Below are positions 16,105-24,514 of a stretch of 64,000 bases of DNA, piece by piece. The notes beneath the pieces are model-generated. The model did no database searches, was not told the origin of the DNA, and was given only the letters and a program-made list of their open reading frames with translations. Every line of letters starts with the position of its first letter. The stretch's first letter is position 1. Source of the stretch: Novosphingobium sp. SG919 (GTDB taxonomy: Bacteria; Pseudomonadota; Alphaproteobacteria; Sphingomonadales; Sphingomonadaceae); contig NZ_JABCNG010000001.1 in the NCBI RefSeq assembly GCF_012932495.1, positions 1,426,001 to 1,490,000 on the forward strand, read 5' to 3'. The position numbers and the translations under genes were made by a program.

Positions 16105-16129
16105 ACGGCACGCCCGGCGGGCGTGCCGT
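16105..16129. terminator. Strong hairpin between convergent genes
   Basis: ACGGCACGCCC at 16105-16115 pairs perfectly with GGGCGTGCCGT at 16119-16129 around a 3-nt loop. It lies 9 bp after the b561-YceI stop and 28 bp before the end of the converging tetR gene. It lacks a T-run but probably serves as a terminator. Confidence 0.65.
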
Positions 16130-16157
16130 CAGCGAACCCGGCAATAGCGGGGCGCAC

Positions 16158-16889
16158 TCAGCCCAGCGGGCCGCCCGGCGAACCCTGCTGGCGCACCCCG
16201 GCAAAGAAATACCCGACATAGCGATCGGCCCAGCGCATGTGCTGGGCGCGGTCCTGCCCATTTTCCGAACTGGCCATCTTGAAGTGGCCCAGGATGCCTT
16301 CCAGCCAGAACCGGGCGGCGCTTTCGCAATCGCCGATCACGATGTCGCCGCGCTGCTGGGCTGCTTCAAAGTTGCTGCGGATGGTGTCCACCGCCGTGCG
16401 ATAGACCATGGCGCGATAGCCGCCCTGGGGGCTGCCGGCATCGGTATCGAGCCAGTCGATCAGCCGTTCCATCAGCTTGCCATCGGGCGAATGGAGCAAT
16501 TCGAGCGTTTCCACCGCCCGCAGGCGAAAGGCATCGGCCAGGGGGGCATTGCTGCCCATCGCGCTGATCGCCGCGCGCCGCTTGGCCATGCCATGGTGCA
16601 CCAGCGCTTCCATCAGTTCACGCTTGCCGGCAAAGCGGGCATAGATCGTGGCCTTGCCGATGTGCGCCCGGCGCGCCACGCGATCGAACGTGAACGTGTC
16701 CAGCCCGGTGTCGAGCAGCACTTGCCAGCTGGCTTCCAGGATCTTGCCGTAAAGCTGCTCGGCTTCGGCCACCGAGGGCCGGCCGCGTCGCACCGCCTGG
16801 TTGGCCGTGGTCCCGTTGCCGCCGCGCGTATCGGTGGCGGGCGCTTCAGTGCCGGGCGCTGGATCCGTCGTGGAACGTGATGCCGTCAT
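16158..16889 (-). CDS. TetR/AcrR-family regulator
   Basis: This 243-residue regulator has a low-complexity 40-residue N-terminal extension, then the TetR helix-turn-helix at about residues 60-95 (TFDRVARRAHIGKATIYARF) and a C-terminal ligand domain of the TetR_C type. It lies downstream of, and on the same strand as, the emrA-emrB-OMF efflux operon, which is its likely target. The start at 16889 is uncertain because of the extension; a later start would still keep the DNA-binding domain. Confidence 0.87.
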   Translation of the reverse strand: MTASRSTTDPAPGTEAPATDTRGGNGTTANQAVRRGRPSVAEAEQLYGKILEASWQVLLDTGLDTFTFDRVARRAHIGKATIYARFAGKRELMEALVHHGMAKRRAAISAMGSNAPLADAFRLRAVETLELLHSPDGKLMERLIDWLDTDAGSPQGGYRAMVYRTAVDTIRSNFEAAQQRGDIVIGDCESAARFWLEGILGHFKMASSENGQDRAQHMRWADRYVGYFFAGVRQQGSPGGPLG

Positions 16890-17115
16890 CGTTCGGCCCC
16901 CCGTTCCCCGGCCCCATCGGCGTTTCGATCCGCGCACCGAATGTGAAGGATGCGCTGAATTCCGTTGGGCGCTGCTGCGGCAGGGCGGAAGCGCTGTCGC
17001 GCGCCGCGATCTGGCCAAACCGCGTGCCACATTCGCGATGGGCCGGACACGTCATCTCCAGCCCTTCCTGATAGGCCAGCCAGACGCGGCGGCCGATGCC
17101 CGAAAACCAATCCAT
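16846..17115 (-). CDS. Possible small protein overlapping the tetR start
   Basis: This 89-residue frame overlaps the first 44 bases of tetR in a different frame. Its first 40 codons use G/C third positions at the level of its neighbours, and the sequence (MDWFSGIGRRVWLAYQEGLE start, two Cys at about 24 and 30) is not of low complexity, which argues for real coding. No family is recognised. GGGAAGG lies directly before the ATG, unusually close for a ribosome binding site. If real, it would be translated ahead of and coupled to tetR. Confidence 0.35.
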   Translation of the reverse strand: MDWFSGIGRRVWLAYQEGLEMTCPAHRECGTRFGQIAARDSASALPQQRPTEFSASFTFGARIETPMGPGNGGPNDDGITFHDGSSARH

Positions 17116-17228
17116 CCTTCCCGACCCTCGATCCGAGTGGTTCGCGCCTTTGCGGCGCCTTGTCGAGAAAGACTGACATAAATTCGATTCGCCGCAAAGC
17201 GCTATAAACGGAACGCGAACGGTTCATT

Positions 17229-18701
17229 TCAGTGGTCCTGCGCGGGAGCCTGCCAGCCAAGGCCGAGAGCCTTTTCCACCGCGATGAAATCGGTGGTCAA
17301 TTCTGCGGCAGCGGCGGCGGCGGCCTGCTGCGCCTGAAGCTGCTGGCGTCGCGCGGTCAGCGCATCCGATTGGCCGACGGTGCCGGCATCGGCCCGCTGC
17401 TGTTGCAGGGCCTGCGCGCGCGTGGTCTGCACCTGCGTGTCCAGCGCCTTGCCATAGACCTGGCGCTGGCTGCCAAAGCGTGTCAGCGCGCCTTCGGCAT
17501 CCTGCAACGCGGTCAAGACCGTGTTGCGATACTTGGCTTCCGCTTCGGCATAGGCTTCGCGCTTGTTGGTCACCTGGGCCTTGTTGCGGCCGCCATCGAA
17601 CAGGTTCCAGCGGATCTGCGGCAAGGCTAGGCCGATGATCTTGCCCGGATCAACCACGTCGCCGATGCTCGTGCCACCCAGGCCCAACAGGCCCATGAAG
17701 CTGATCTTGGGCAGGCCAGCGGCAATCTGCGCGCCGATATCGGCATTGGCGGCGGCCAGTTGGCGTTCGGCCATGCGGATGTCGGGCCGGTTGCGCAGCA
17801 GGCTGGCAGGATCGCCCACGGCAACGCTCGCCGGGGGCAGGGGCAGGGGGGCGGGCGAGGCCAGCGTGGCGTCGAGCGCGCCGGGTTCCTGGCCCGTCAA
17901 CACCGCCAGCTGGTCGATCAGCACAGTGATGTCGGCGCGCGTCTTGGCGCGGTCGCCTTCGGTCTGGGCGGCCTGGCCGCGTGCCTGGGCCAGCGGCTGT
18001 TCGGGCGCGGTGCCGCGTTGCAGGCGCTGCTGTGCCAGATCGACCAGCTGGGCGTCGACGGCCGCCTGCTGGTCTTGCAGGGCAAGCACGGCCTGGCGGG
18101 CGCGCAGCGAGACATAGGCACGCGCGATTTCCGCCGAAAGCGTGACGCGGGCATCGTCGGCGCTGGCCTGGGCGGCTTCGGCGCGGGCGCCGGCCGCAGT
18201 GATCTTGCTGCGGGTCCCGCCGAACAAGTCCAGTTCCCAGCTCGAATCGAAGCCCACGTTGTAGATCGTGGTGTCGGTCCGCCCGGCGTTGTCGCCGCCC
18301 AGGATATCGGCCGGCACATTGATATAGGGCACGGCGCCCGACACGTTGAGCGTGGGGACCAGCGCGGTCTTGTTGGCGGCAAGGCCGGCGCGCGCCTGGG
18401 CGATGCGGGCATTGGCCGCGGCGATGTTGGGCGAGCGGGCCAGGCCCTGCTCGATCAGGCCGCTCAGCACCGGATCATTGAGCGCATCCCACCAGCGCGC
18501 GGCCGGCGCGGCCGGCGTTGCGCTGGCATCACCGCGCAGAAACGCCGATCGTGCGGCAGCGCCCGGCGCTGCATCGGGAGCGCCCGTGTACTTGGGGCCA
18601 ACCGTGGTGCAGCCGGCCAGGGCCAGCGAGGCCAGCAGCGTGGTGGCGACCACAGTTGTGGCGGGCGGGCGGTGGGCCAATCGGCGGAAGGAAGTGTGCA
18701 T
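17229..18701 (-). CDS. Outer-membrane efflux lipoprotein (NodT/OprM family)
   Basis: This 490-residue TolC-like channel is the outer-membrane part of the efflux pump. It has a lipoprotein signal with lipobox LALAGC (acylated C31) followed by TTVGPKY, typical of NodT proteins, and two OEP repeats with long coiled-coil helices (about residues 75-270 and 280-480). Its ATG overlaps the emrB stop by one base (TGATG), so channel, inner-membrane pump and adaptor are made from one mRNA in the order emrA-emrB-this gene. Confidence 0.92.
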   Translation of the reverse strand: MHTSFRRLAHRPPATTVVATTLLASLALAGCTTVGPKYTGAPDAAPGAAARSAFLRGDASATPAAPAARWWDALNDPVLSGLIEQGLARSPNIAAANARIAQARAGLAANKTALVPTLNVSGAVPYINVPADILGGDNAGRTDTTIYNVGFDSSWELDLFGGTRSKITAAGARAEAAQASADDARVTLSAEIARAYVSLRARQAVLALQDQQAAVDAQLVDLAQQRLQRGTAPEQPLAQARGQAAQTEGDRAKTRADITVLIDQLAVLTGQEPGALDATLASPAPLPLPPASVAVGDPASLLRNRPDIRMAERQLAAANADIGAQIAAGLPKISFMGLLGLGGTSIGDVVDPGKIIGLALPQIRWNLFDGGRNKAQVTNKREAYAEAEAKYRNTVLTALQDAEGALTRFGSQRQVYGKALDTQVQTTRAQALQQQRADAGTVGQSDALTARRQQLQAQQAAAAAAAELTTDFIAVEKALGLGWQAPAQDH

Positions 18702-20314
18702 CAGTGCATCGCCATCTTGTGATGGCCCTTGGGCAGGGGCCGGAGAAGGAAAACGAGCGGGAGGACGACGGCAATGCCGACCATCAGCGCGATGAATTCA
18801 TCGGTATAGGCCATGACCATGGCCTGCTTGACCACGGTGCCGTCGATCGCGCGCAATGCGGCGCCCAGGCCTTCGGGCCCGCCACCGAACTGCGCGGCCT
18901 GGCTGGAAACCCAGTCCTGCACCGTCGGGCTGTTGGCCGGCAGCGCCTCGTGGATCGTCCAGCGGTGGTATTCCTCGCGCCGCTCCTGCAGCGTGGCGAG
19001 CAGTGCCAGGGCGATCGAACCGCCCAGGTTGCGTGCCGCGTTGAACAGGCCCGACGCGTCACCCGCTTCATCGGGCTTCACGCTGGCGATCGCCGCCTGG
19101 TTGAGGAACAGCATCGACAGCGCCTGGCCCAGGCCGCGCATCAGCTGCGAGATCACGAAGTCCGAACCATCCGAATTGATCGTCAGCGTGGTATCGAGCC
19201 AGCACGAACCGGCCATGATCAGCATGCCCGTAAGCACGACGTAGCGCAGGTCGAACCGCGCGACCAGGATCGGGAACAGCGGCATCATCATGGCCGCGGG
19301 TATCCCCGAAAGGAACACGATCTGGCCCGATTGATAGGCATTGTAGCCGGCAATCGCGGCCAGGAACTGCGGGATTACATAAGCCGTGCCATAGAGCACC
19401 GAACCGATCAGCAGGCCCAGCACGAACACCGCGGCAAACGCGCGGTTGCGCAGCAGCGCCAGCTTGATCACCGGTCGTTTGGCATAGAGCTGCCCTATCC
19501 CGATCAGGACGAAGCCGACCACCGTCACCCCGGTCAGCTTCCAGATCAGGTCAGACTGGAACCATTGCTCGCGGTTGCCTTCTTCCAGCACCACGGTCAG
19601 CCCGCCCAGGCCCATGGCCATGCCGACGATGCCCAGCCAATCGGCGCTGAACAGTTCGTCCAGCCGCATCTTGGCGTTGGTCAGGCCGATGACCAGGAAC
19701 ACCATCAGCAGGATGCAGATCGGGATGTTGATGAAGAAGGCATAGTGCCACGAGAAATTCTCGGTCAGCCAGCCACCCGCCAGCGGGCCGAGCACCGGCC
19801 CCAGGATCAGGGTGGAGCCGAACAGCGCCGTGCCCACCGGTTGCTGGTGGCGCGGCAGGCGCGTGGCGATGATCGTCATGCCGGTGGGGATCATCGCCCC
19901 GCCGGTAAAGCCCTGGCCCACGCGGCCGATGATCATCATCGTCAGCGTGGTGGAAAGGCCGCAGACGATCGAGAACCCGGTGAACAGCACCGAGGCGATC
20001 AGCAGGAAGCGCTTGAGCCCGAACACGCGTTCGAGCCAGGCGGTCAAGGGAATGATCACGATTTCGGCCACCAGATAGCTGGTGGCGATCCACGTGCCTT
20101 CGGTGGAAGACGCGCCGATTTCGCCCTGGATCGTGGGAAGGGCGGAATTGACGATCGAAATGTCGAGCGTGGCCATCAGCGCGCCGATGGCCCCGGCCAC
20201 CACCGCCAGCCAGGCGGTGATGTCGGCATTGCCATTGGCCTGTCGGCCGGGCGTCTTGCCCGACGCGCTGCCGGCCCCGCCGCCGGCATCGGCGGGAAGG
20301 GTTGCGGCGGCCAT
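18701..20314 (-). CDS. emrB: MFS drug efflux transporter, DHA2/EmrB family
   Basis: This 537-residue inner-membrane proton antiporter has 14 predicted helices. The DHA2 signatures are visible: LDISIVNSALPTIQGEIG near residue 50 (motif D1), GRVGQGFTGG (motif A/B region) and LGPVLGPLAGGWL (motif C of antiporters). It works with the adjacent EmrA-like adaptor and the outer-membrane channel to export drugs or toxic hydrophobic compounds directly out of the cell. The start shares one base with the emrA stop (TAATG). Confidence 0.94.
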   Translation of the reverse strand: MAAATLPADAGGGAGSASGKTPGRQANGNADITAWLAVVAGAIGALMATLDISIVNSALPTIQGEIGASSTEGTWIATSYLVAEIVIIPLTAWLERVFGLKRFLLIASVLFTGFSIVCGLSTTLTMMIIGRVGQGFTGGAMIPTGMTIIATRLPRHQQPVGTALFGSTLILGPVLGPLAGGWLTENFSWHYAFFINIPICILLMVFLVIGLTNAKMRLDELFSADWLGIVGMAMGLGGLTVVLEEGNREQWFQSDLIWKLTGVTVVGFVLIGIGQLYAKRPVIKLALLRNRAFAAVFVLGLLIGSVLYGTAYVIPQFLAAIAGYNAYQSGQIVFLSGIPAAMMMPLFPILVARFDLRYVVLTGMLIMAGSCWLDTTLTINSDGSDFVISQLMRGLGQALSMLFLNQAAIASVKPDEAGDASGLFNAARNLGGSIALALLATLQERREEYHRWTIHEALPANSPTVQDWVSSQAAQFGGGPEGLGAALRAIDGTVVKQAMVMAYTDEFIALMVGIAVVLPLVFLLRPLPKGHHKMAMH

Positions 20315-21471
20315 TACTTGGCTCCCTGATCCTGCTCGGCGCGGATCGCCTTGATCGCGCCCTTGGCAGCCTTGGTATCGACCTTGACCGTCAGCGACAG
20401 GCCGGGGACCAGCACCTTGCGCGATTCCTCACCGGCATTGATGCGGATGCGCACGGGCACGCGCTGGACGATCTTGGTGAAGTTGCCAGTCGCGTTCTGC
20501 GGCGGGATCAACGAGAAGTTGGCGCCAGTACCCGGCGTGATCGATTCCACCACGCCATGGAAATCCACGTCGGGCAGGGCGTCGACATGCATCGTCACCG
20601 GCTGGCCCGGGCGCATCAGGCCGATCTGGGTTTCCTTGAAATTGGCTTCCACATAGATCGCCTGGGTCGGCACGATCGTGAGCAGGCGCTGGCCGGGCTG
20701 CACATATTGCCCCAGGCGCACCGCCGAAGAGCCGACCTTGCCGGCAATCGGGGCGACGATGCGGGTGGTGCCCACGTCATTGCGTGCGGCCGCTTGCGTC
20801 GCCTGGGCCGAGGTGATCTGCGCATCGGCCTGCTGCACCTGCGCCTTGATCGTGGCGATCTTGGCGGTGGCCGCCTCGACCATGGCCTGCTTGGCCCGCA
20901 CGTCGGCAGCGGCCTTGTCGCGGGCGCTGGTCAGCTGGTCCAGCTGGGTGCGCGGTTCGGCGCCACTCGCGGCCAGCGGGGCATAGCGTGCCGCTTCGCC
21001 GCTGTAATAGGCCAGGTCGCGCTGCGAGGCGGCGAGGGCGGCGCGGGCCTGGTTCAGGCTGGCCTGCGCTTCGGCAATGCCGGCGGCCGTTGCCTGCTGC
21101 GCTGCACGCGCCACATCCACCTGGGCCTGCGCTTGGTTCAGCTTGGTGCTGTAATCGGTGGGATCGATCTGCACCAGGAACGCGCCGGCATTGACCTGCT
21201 GGTTATCGGCCACACCGATCTGCCGGACATAGCCGGCCAGCTTGGAACTGACGGTCACGCCATCGGCCTTGACATAGGCATCGTCGGTCGACTGTACGTA
21301 CTGGCCGTTGTTGCGGTAATCGATGAAGGCATAGATGCCGTAGACCAGGCCAACGGCCGCCACCCCAATGGCAATGCGGCCGATCAACTTCTTGCGTCCG
21401 CTGGGTGCCGGGGTCTCTTCGGCGGCAGGCTGGGCGGCGGACGTTTCGGCGGGGGTGTCGGAGGCGGGCAT
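20314..21471 (-). CDS. emrA: Membrane-fusion (HlyD/EmrA) adaptor protein
   Basis: This 385-residue periplasmic adaptor has a cytoplasmic Pro/Ala-rich N-terminus (about 1-27), one membrane helix (about 29-50), a biotinyl-lipoyl-like domain split by a long coiled-coil hairpin (about 110-225, rich in Ala, Gln and Lys) and a beta-barrel domain with PGQPVTMHVDALPD. It bridges EmrB to the outer-membrane channel and is the first gene of the operon. The 517-bp upstream gap contains its promoter. Confidence 0.93.
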   Translation of the reverse strand: MPASDTPAETSAAQPAAEETPAPSGRKKLIGRIAIGVAAVGLVYGIYAFIDYRNNGQYVQSTDDAYVKADGVTVSSKLAGYVRQIGVADNQQVNAGAFLVQIDPTDYSTKLNQAQAQVDVARAAQQATAAGIAEAQASLNQARAALAASQRDLAYYSGEAARYAPLAASGAEPRTQLDQLTSARDKAAADVRAKQAMVEAATAKIATIKAQVQQADAQITSAQATQAAARNDVGTTRIVAPIAGKVGSSAVRLGQYVQPGQRLLTIVPTQAIYVEANFKETQIGLMRPGQPVTMHVDALPDVDFHGVVESITPGTGANFSLIPPQNATGNFTKIVQRVPVRIRINAGEESRKVLVPGLSLTVKVDTKAAKGAIKAIRAEQDQGAK

Positions 21472-21988
21472 CGGGGGGGCTTCCTGTCAGACGGCAAAAA
21501 ATGGAACGAGACAGTTCAGTTCTATATCGGCGCAATTGGCGGGCGGCCAGTGGCGTTTCAAGTGCAAGTTTGGAAAATGCCTTTGCAGAAAACGCAATCA
21601 AGGTGGCGCCACGCCGGTGGGCGGGCTGGGCAGGCGACGCGGGCTGCCCGGGCGAACCGTGGCAAAACGCGAGGATTTGCGGGGGATCGCGCCGATGCGA
21701 CCAGGCCGCGCCATGCCCGATCCGGGCTTGCGCCCCTGCAATTCGCAACCCCGCGATTGGTTCCCGCCGGTGAAGAGGGCAAATCCGGCGCTTTCGGGCA
21801 ATCCGGCGATGGGGCTTGGCGCAGCGGGTCTTATCGAAAGGATCAATCAATCTAGGCAGAATTGATCATTGGTAATCCCGGCCTCCGGCGCCTAATTGCT
21901 GCCTTGCAACCGGGCCGTGGCGCCTTTGCCGCGCTGCGCCCGGGTTGCCTGACCGCTTTTCACGACCAACCATAAGGAAGTCGAACTC
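21472..21988. promoter_or_regulatory. Divergent control region between emrA and ahpC
   Basis: No convincing gene is seen in these 517 bp. Near emrA, GGAACGAGACAGTTCAG at 21503-21519 resembles a site upstream of the tetR transcript (17210-17228), a possible TetR target. Near ahpC, GATCAAT at 21841-21847 and ATTGATC at 21861-21867 form an inverted repeat, listed separately. Confidence 0.45.
21841..21867. promoter_or_regulatory. Candidate OxyR/LysR-type site upstream of ahpC
   Basis: GATCAAT and ATTGATC are perfect 7-bp inverted arms separated by 13 bp and centred about 135 bp before the ahpC ATG. The spacing and AT-rich arms fit a LysR-type peroxide regulator such as OxyR, which controls ahpCF in many bacteria. 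No oxyR gene is in the window, so the identity is inference. Confidence 0.45.
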
Positions 21989-22552
21989 ATGTCGATCGTC
22001 GGAACCAAGCTCAAGCCGTTCCAGGCCACTGCCTATGTCCAGGGCAAGTTTGTCGATGTCAGCGATGCTGACGTCCTGGGCAAGTGGGGCGTGTTCTTCT
22101 TCTACCCGGCCGACTTCACCTTCGTGTGCCCGACCGAGCTGGAAGACCTTGCCGACAGCTATGAAGAGCTCAAGGGCCTGGGCGTGGAAGTCTATTCGGT
22201 GTCGACCGACACCCACTTCAGCCACAAGGCCTGGCACGACAGCTCGCCGGCCATCGGCAAGATCAACTACTACATGCTGGGTGACCAGAACCACACCATC
22301 TCCAACAACTTCGGCATCCTGCGCGAAGGCGTTGGCCTGGCCGACCGCGGCACCTTCGTGGTCGATCCGGACGGCACCATCCAGCTGGTGGAAATCACCC
22401 CCGAGGGCGTGGGCCGCAACGCTGCCGAACTCGTGCGCAAGATCAAGGCTGCCAAGTACTGGCGCGAAAACCCCGGCCAGGTCTGCCCGGCCAAGTGGGA
22501 AGAAGGCGCCGAAACGCTGGCTCCCTCGATCGACCTCGTCGGCAAGATCTAA
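21989..22552 (+). CDS. ahpC: Alkyl hydroperoxide reductase subunit C (2-Cys peroxiredoxin)
   Basis: This 187-residue cytoplasmic peroxiredoxin reduces hydrogen peroxide and organic hydroperoxides. The peroxidatic cysteine is C47 in FTFVCPTE and the resolving cysteine is C166 in VCPAKW; length and motifs match AhpC closely. ATAAGGAAG 8-16 bases upstream is a good ribosome binding site. ahpF, its dedicated reductase, follows 203 bp later with a hairpin between, so more ahpC than ahpF mRNA is expected. Confidence 0.97.
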   Translation: MSIVGTKLKPFQATAYVQGKFVDVSDADVLGKWGVFFFYPADFTFVCPTELEDLADSYEELKGLGVEVYSVSTDTHFSHKAWHDSSPAIGKINYYMLGDQNHTISNNFGILREGVGLADRGTFVVDPDGTIQLVEITPEGVGRNAAELVRKIKAAKYWRENPGQVCPAKWEEGAETLAPSIDLVGKI

Positions 22553-22571
22553 GCGTCTTCGTACAAGTTTT

Positions 22572-22598
22572 CCGGGGCGGCGCTGGCCGTCGCCCCGG
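22572..22598 (+). terminator. Hairpin between ahpC and ahpF (partial terminator)
   Basis: CCGGGGCG at 22572-22579 pairs with CGCCCCGG at 22591-22598 across an 11-nt loop, 19 bp after the ahpC stop. There is no T-run after it, so it probably stabilises or partly terminates the ahpC transcript. Confidence 0.5.
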
Positions 22599-22755
22599 CA
22601 CTCTGGCGGCGGCGCCCCGGCATACAGCCTTTGAGCCATGCCCTTTTTACCCGCGCAAGCCGCTCCGATATTCTGTTAAATTCCGCCCCATCCCAGGCGT
22701 GAGGCCGTCCATGGCCCCACGCGGCACGCACCCTCCTGCCTGAGAGAGACAGACC

Positions 22756-24312
22756 ATGCCCATTCTTGACGCCCCCACCACCGCCCAATTGAAGGGCCTG
22801 CTTGGCAACCTGCGCCGCCCGATCGAACTGGTCGCGAGCCTGGACGAAGGCGCCAAGTCTGCCGATACCCGCAGCCTGGTCGAGGAAATCGCCGCGCTGA
22901 GCGACAAGGTTTCGGTGCGCCTGGATGGGCAGGACGAACGCCGCCCCAGCTTTGCCATCCGCGCCGATGAGGGACGCGCCCAGGCCGTGTTCGCCGGGCT
23001 GCCGCTGGGCCATGAATTCACCTCGCTGATCCTGGCACTGCTGCACGTGGGCGGCCATCCGCCCAAGGAAGAGGCCGAACTGCTCGATGCGGTGCGTGGC
23101 CTGGAAGGCCCGCTGCATTTCGAGACGTTCTTCTCGCTCTCGTGCCAGAACTGCCCGGATGTGGTGCAGGCGCTCAACATCATGGCCGCGCTCAACCCCG
23201 CGATCACCCACGTGGCGATCGATGGCGCGCTGTTCCAGGATGAAGTGGAGCGGCGCAAGGTCATGGCCGTGCCGACCGTCTACCTGAATGGCGAACAGTT
23301 CGGCCAGGGCCGCATGGATCTGGCGCAGATCGTGGCCAAGCTCGACACCGGATCGGTGGCGCGCGCGGCGGAAAAGATCGCTGCCAAGGACCCGTTCGAC
23401 GTGCTGGTGGTGGGCGGTGGCCCGGCCGGCGCGGCGGCCGCGATCTATGCCGCGCGCAAGGGCATCCGCACCGGCGTGGTGGCCGAGCGTTTCGGCGGCC
23501 AGGTGCTCGACACCATGGGCATCGAGAACTTCATTTCCGTGCCGCACACCGAAGGGCCCAAGCTGGTTGCCCAGCTGGAGCAGCACGTGAAGGACTATGA
23601 CGTCGATGTCATGAACGTGCAGCAGGCGGTGAAGCTCAAGCCGGCCAATGGCGACGGGCTGCACCACATCGAACTGGCCAGCGGCGCGAGCGTCAAAGCC
23701 AAGACGGTGATCCTGTCCACCGGCGCGCGCTGGCGCCAGATGGGCGTGCCCGGCGAAGACGAATATCGCAACAAGGGCGTGGCTTATTGCCCGCACTGCG
23801 ATGGCCCGCTGTTCAAGGGCAAGCGCACGGCGGTGATCGGTGGCGGCAATTCCGGCGTGGAAGCGGCGATCGACCTGGCCGGCCTGGTGGCGCACGTGAC
23901 GCTGATCGAATTCGACAGCCAGTTGCGCGCCGACGCCGTGCTGCAGACCAAGCTGCGCAGCCTGCCCAATGTGACGGTGATCACCTCTGCCATGACCACG
24001 CAGGTGCTGGGTGATGGCGGCAAGGTGACTGGCCTTGTCTACAAGAACCGCGAAACCGGCGAAGAGCACACCGTGGAGCTGGAAGGCATCTTCGTGCAGA
24101 TCGGCCTGGTGCCCAACACCGAATGGCTCAATGGCAGCATTGCCCTGACCAACCGTGGTGAGATCGAAGTGGATTCGCACAATGCCACCAGCCTGGACGG
24201 CGTGTTCGCCGCCGGGGATTGCACCACGGTGCCGTTCAAGCAGATCGTGATTGCCATGGGCGAAGGGTCCAAGGCTTCGCTTTCGGCGTTCGATTACCTG
24301 ATCCGGCATTGA
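22756..24312 (+). CDS. ahpF: Alkyl hydroperoxide reductase subunit F
   Basis: This 518-residue flavoprotein passes electrons from NADH to AhpC. The N-terminal tandem thioredoxin-fold domain carries C130-x-x-C133 (SCQNCPD). The FAD domain has [10 protein letters not shown] near residue 220, and the thioredoxin-reductase-like domain has C345-x-x-C348 (YCPHCDG), the same numbering as the E. coli enzyme. GAGAGAGACAG-like bases precede the ATG. It is in the same direction as ahpC. Confidence 0.97.
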   Translation: MPILDAPTTAQLKGLLGNLRRPIELVASLDEGAKSADTRSLVEEIAALSDKVSVRLDGQDERRPSFAIRADEGRAQAVFAGLPLGHEFTSLILALLHVGGHPPKEEAELLDAVRGLEGPLHFETFFSLSCQNCPDVVQALNIMAALNPAITHVAIDGALFQDEVERRKVMAVPTVYLNGEQFGQGRMDLAQIVAKLDTGSVARAAEKIAAKDPFDVLVVGGGPAGAAAAIYAARKGIRTGVVAERFGGQVLDTMGIENFISVPHTEGPKLVAQLEQHVKDYDVDVMNVQQAVKLKPANGDGLHHIELASGASVKAKTVILSTGARWRQMGVPGEDEYRNKGVAYCPHCDGPLFKGKRTAVIGGGNSGVEAAIDLAGLVAHVTLIEFDSQLRADAVLQTKLRSLPNVTVITSAMTTQVLGDGGKVTGLVYKNRETGEEHTVELEGIFVQIGLVPNTEWLNGSIALTNRGEIEVDSHNATSLDGVFAAGDCTTVPFKQIVIAMGEGSKASLSAFDYLIRH

Positions 24313-24348
24313 TGATCGCTGGCGTCTAACATTCCCTCCCGCGTAACA

Positions 24349-24431
24349 TTCCCTCCCCCCGACCCCCTCCCGCATGCGGGAGGGGGAGAGCAAGAAGCCC
24401 CTGCCGCATGCGGGAGGGGTTGGGGGAGGGC
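24349..24431. repeat. GC-rich double-hairpin repeat, copy B
   Basis: Two hairpins with the palindromic core CCCGCATGCGGG (about 24369-24380) and a close variant (about 24403-24418) lie inside an outer inverted repeat of CCCTCCCCC and GGGGGAGGG. It starts about 37 bp after ahpF and ends about 84 bp before the HerA-like gene. A partial duplicate, AACATTCCCTCCC, lies just to its left. Confidence 0.75.
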
Positions 24432-24514
24432 ATGTTCCCCATCATACCCCCGCTTTCGACAATCTTTTGCCCCGATCCCCTTGCCGCCGCGCCCCTGCGC
24501 GCTAAGAGCGAAGC

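Noticed and set aside
18518..20329. 603-codon plus-strand frame opposite emrB
   Set aside because: Antisense to emrB, His/Asp/Gln-rich and without motifs.
21203..21850. 215-codon minus-strand frame spanning emrA start and the upstream gap
   Set aside because: It overlaps emrA in another frame for its last third and lacks any recognisable domain; the emrA start is better.
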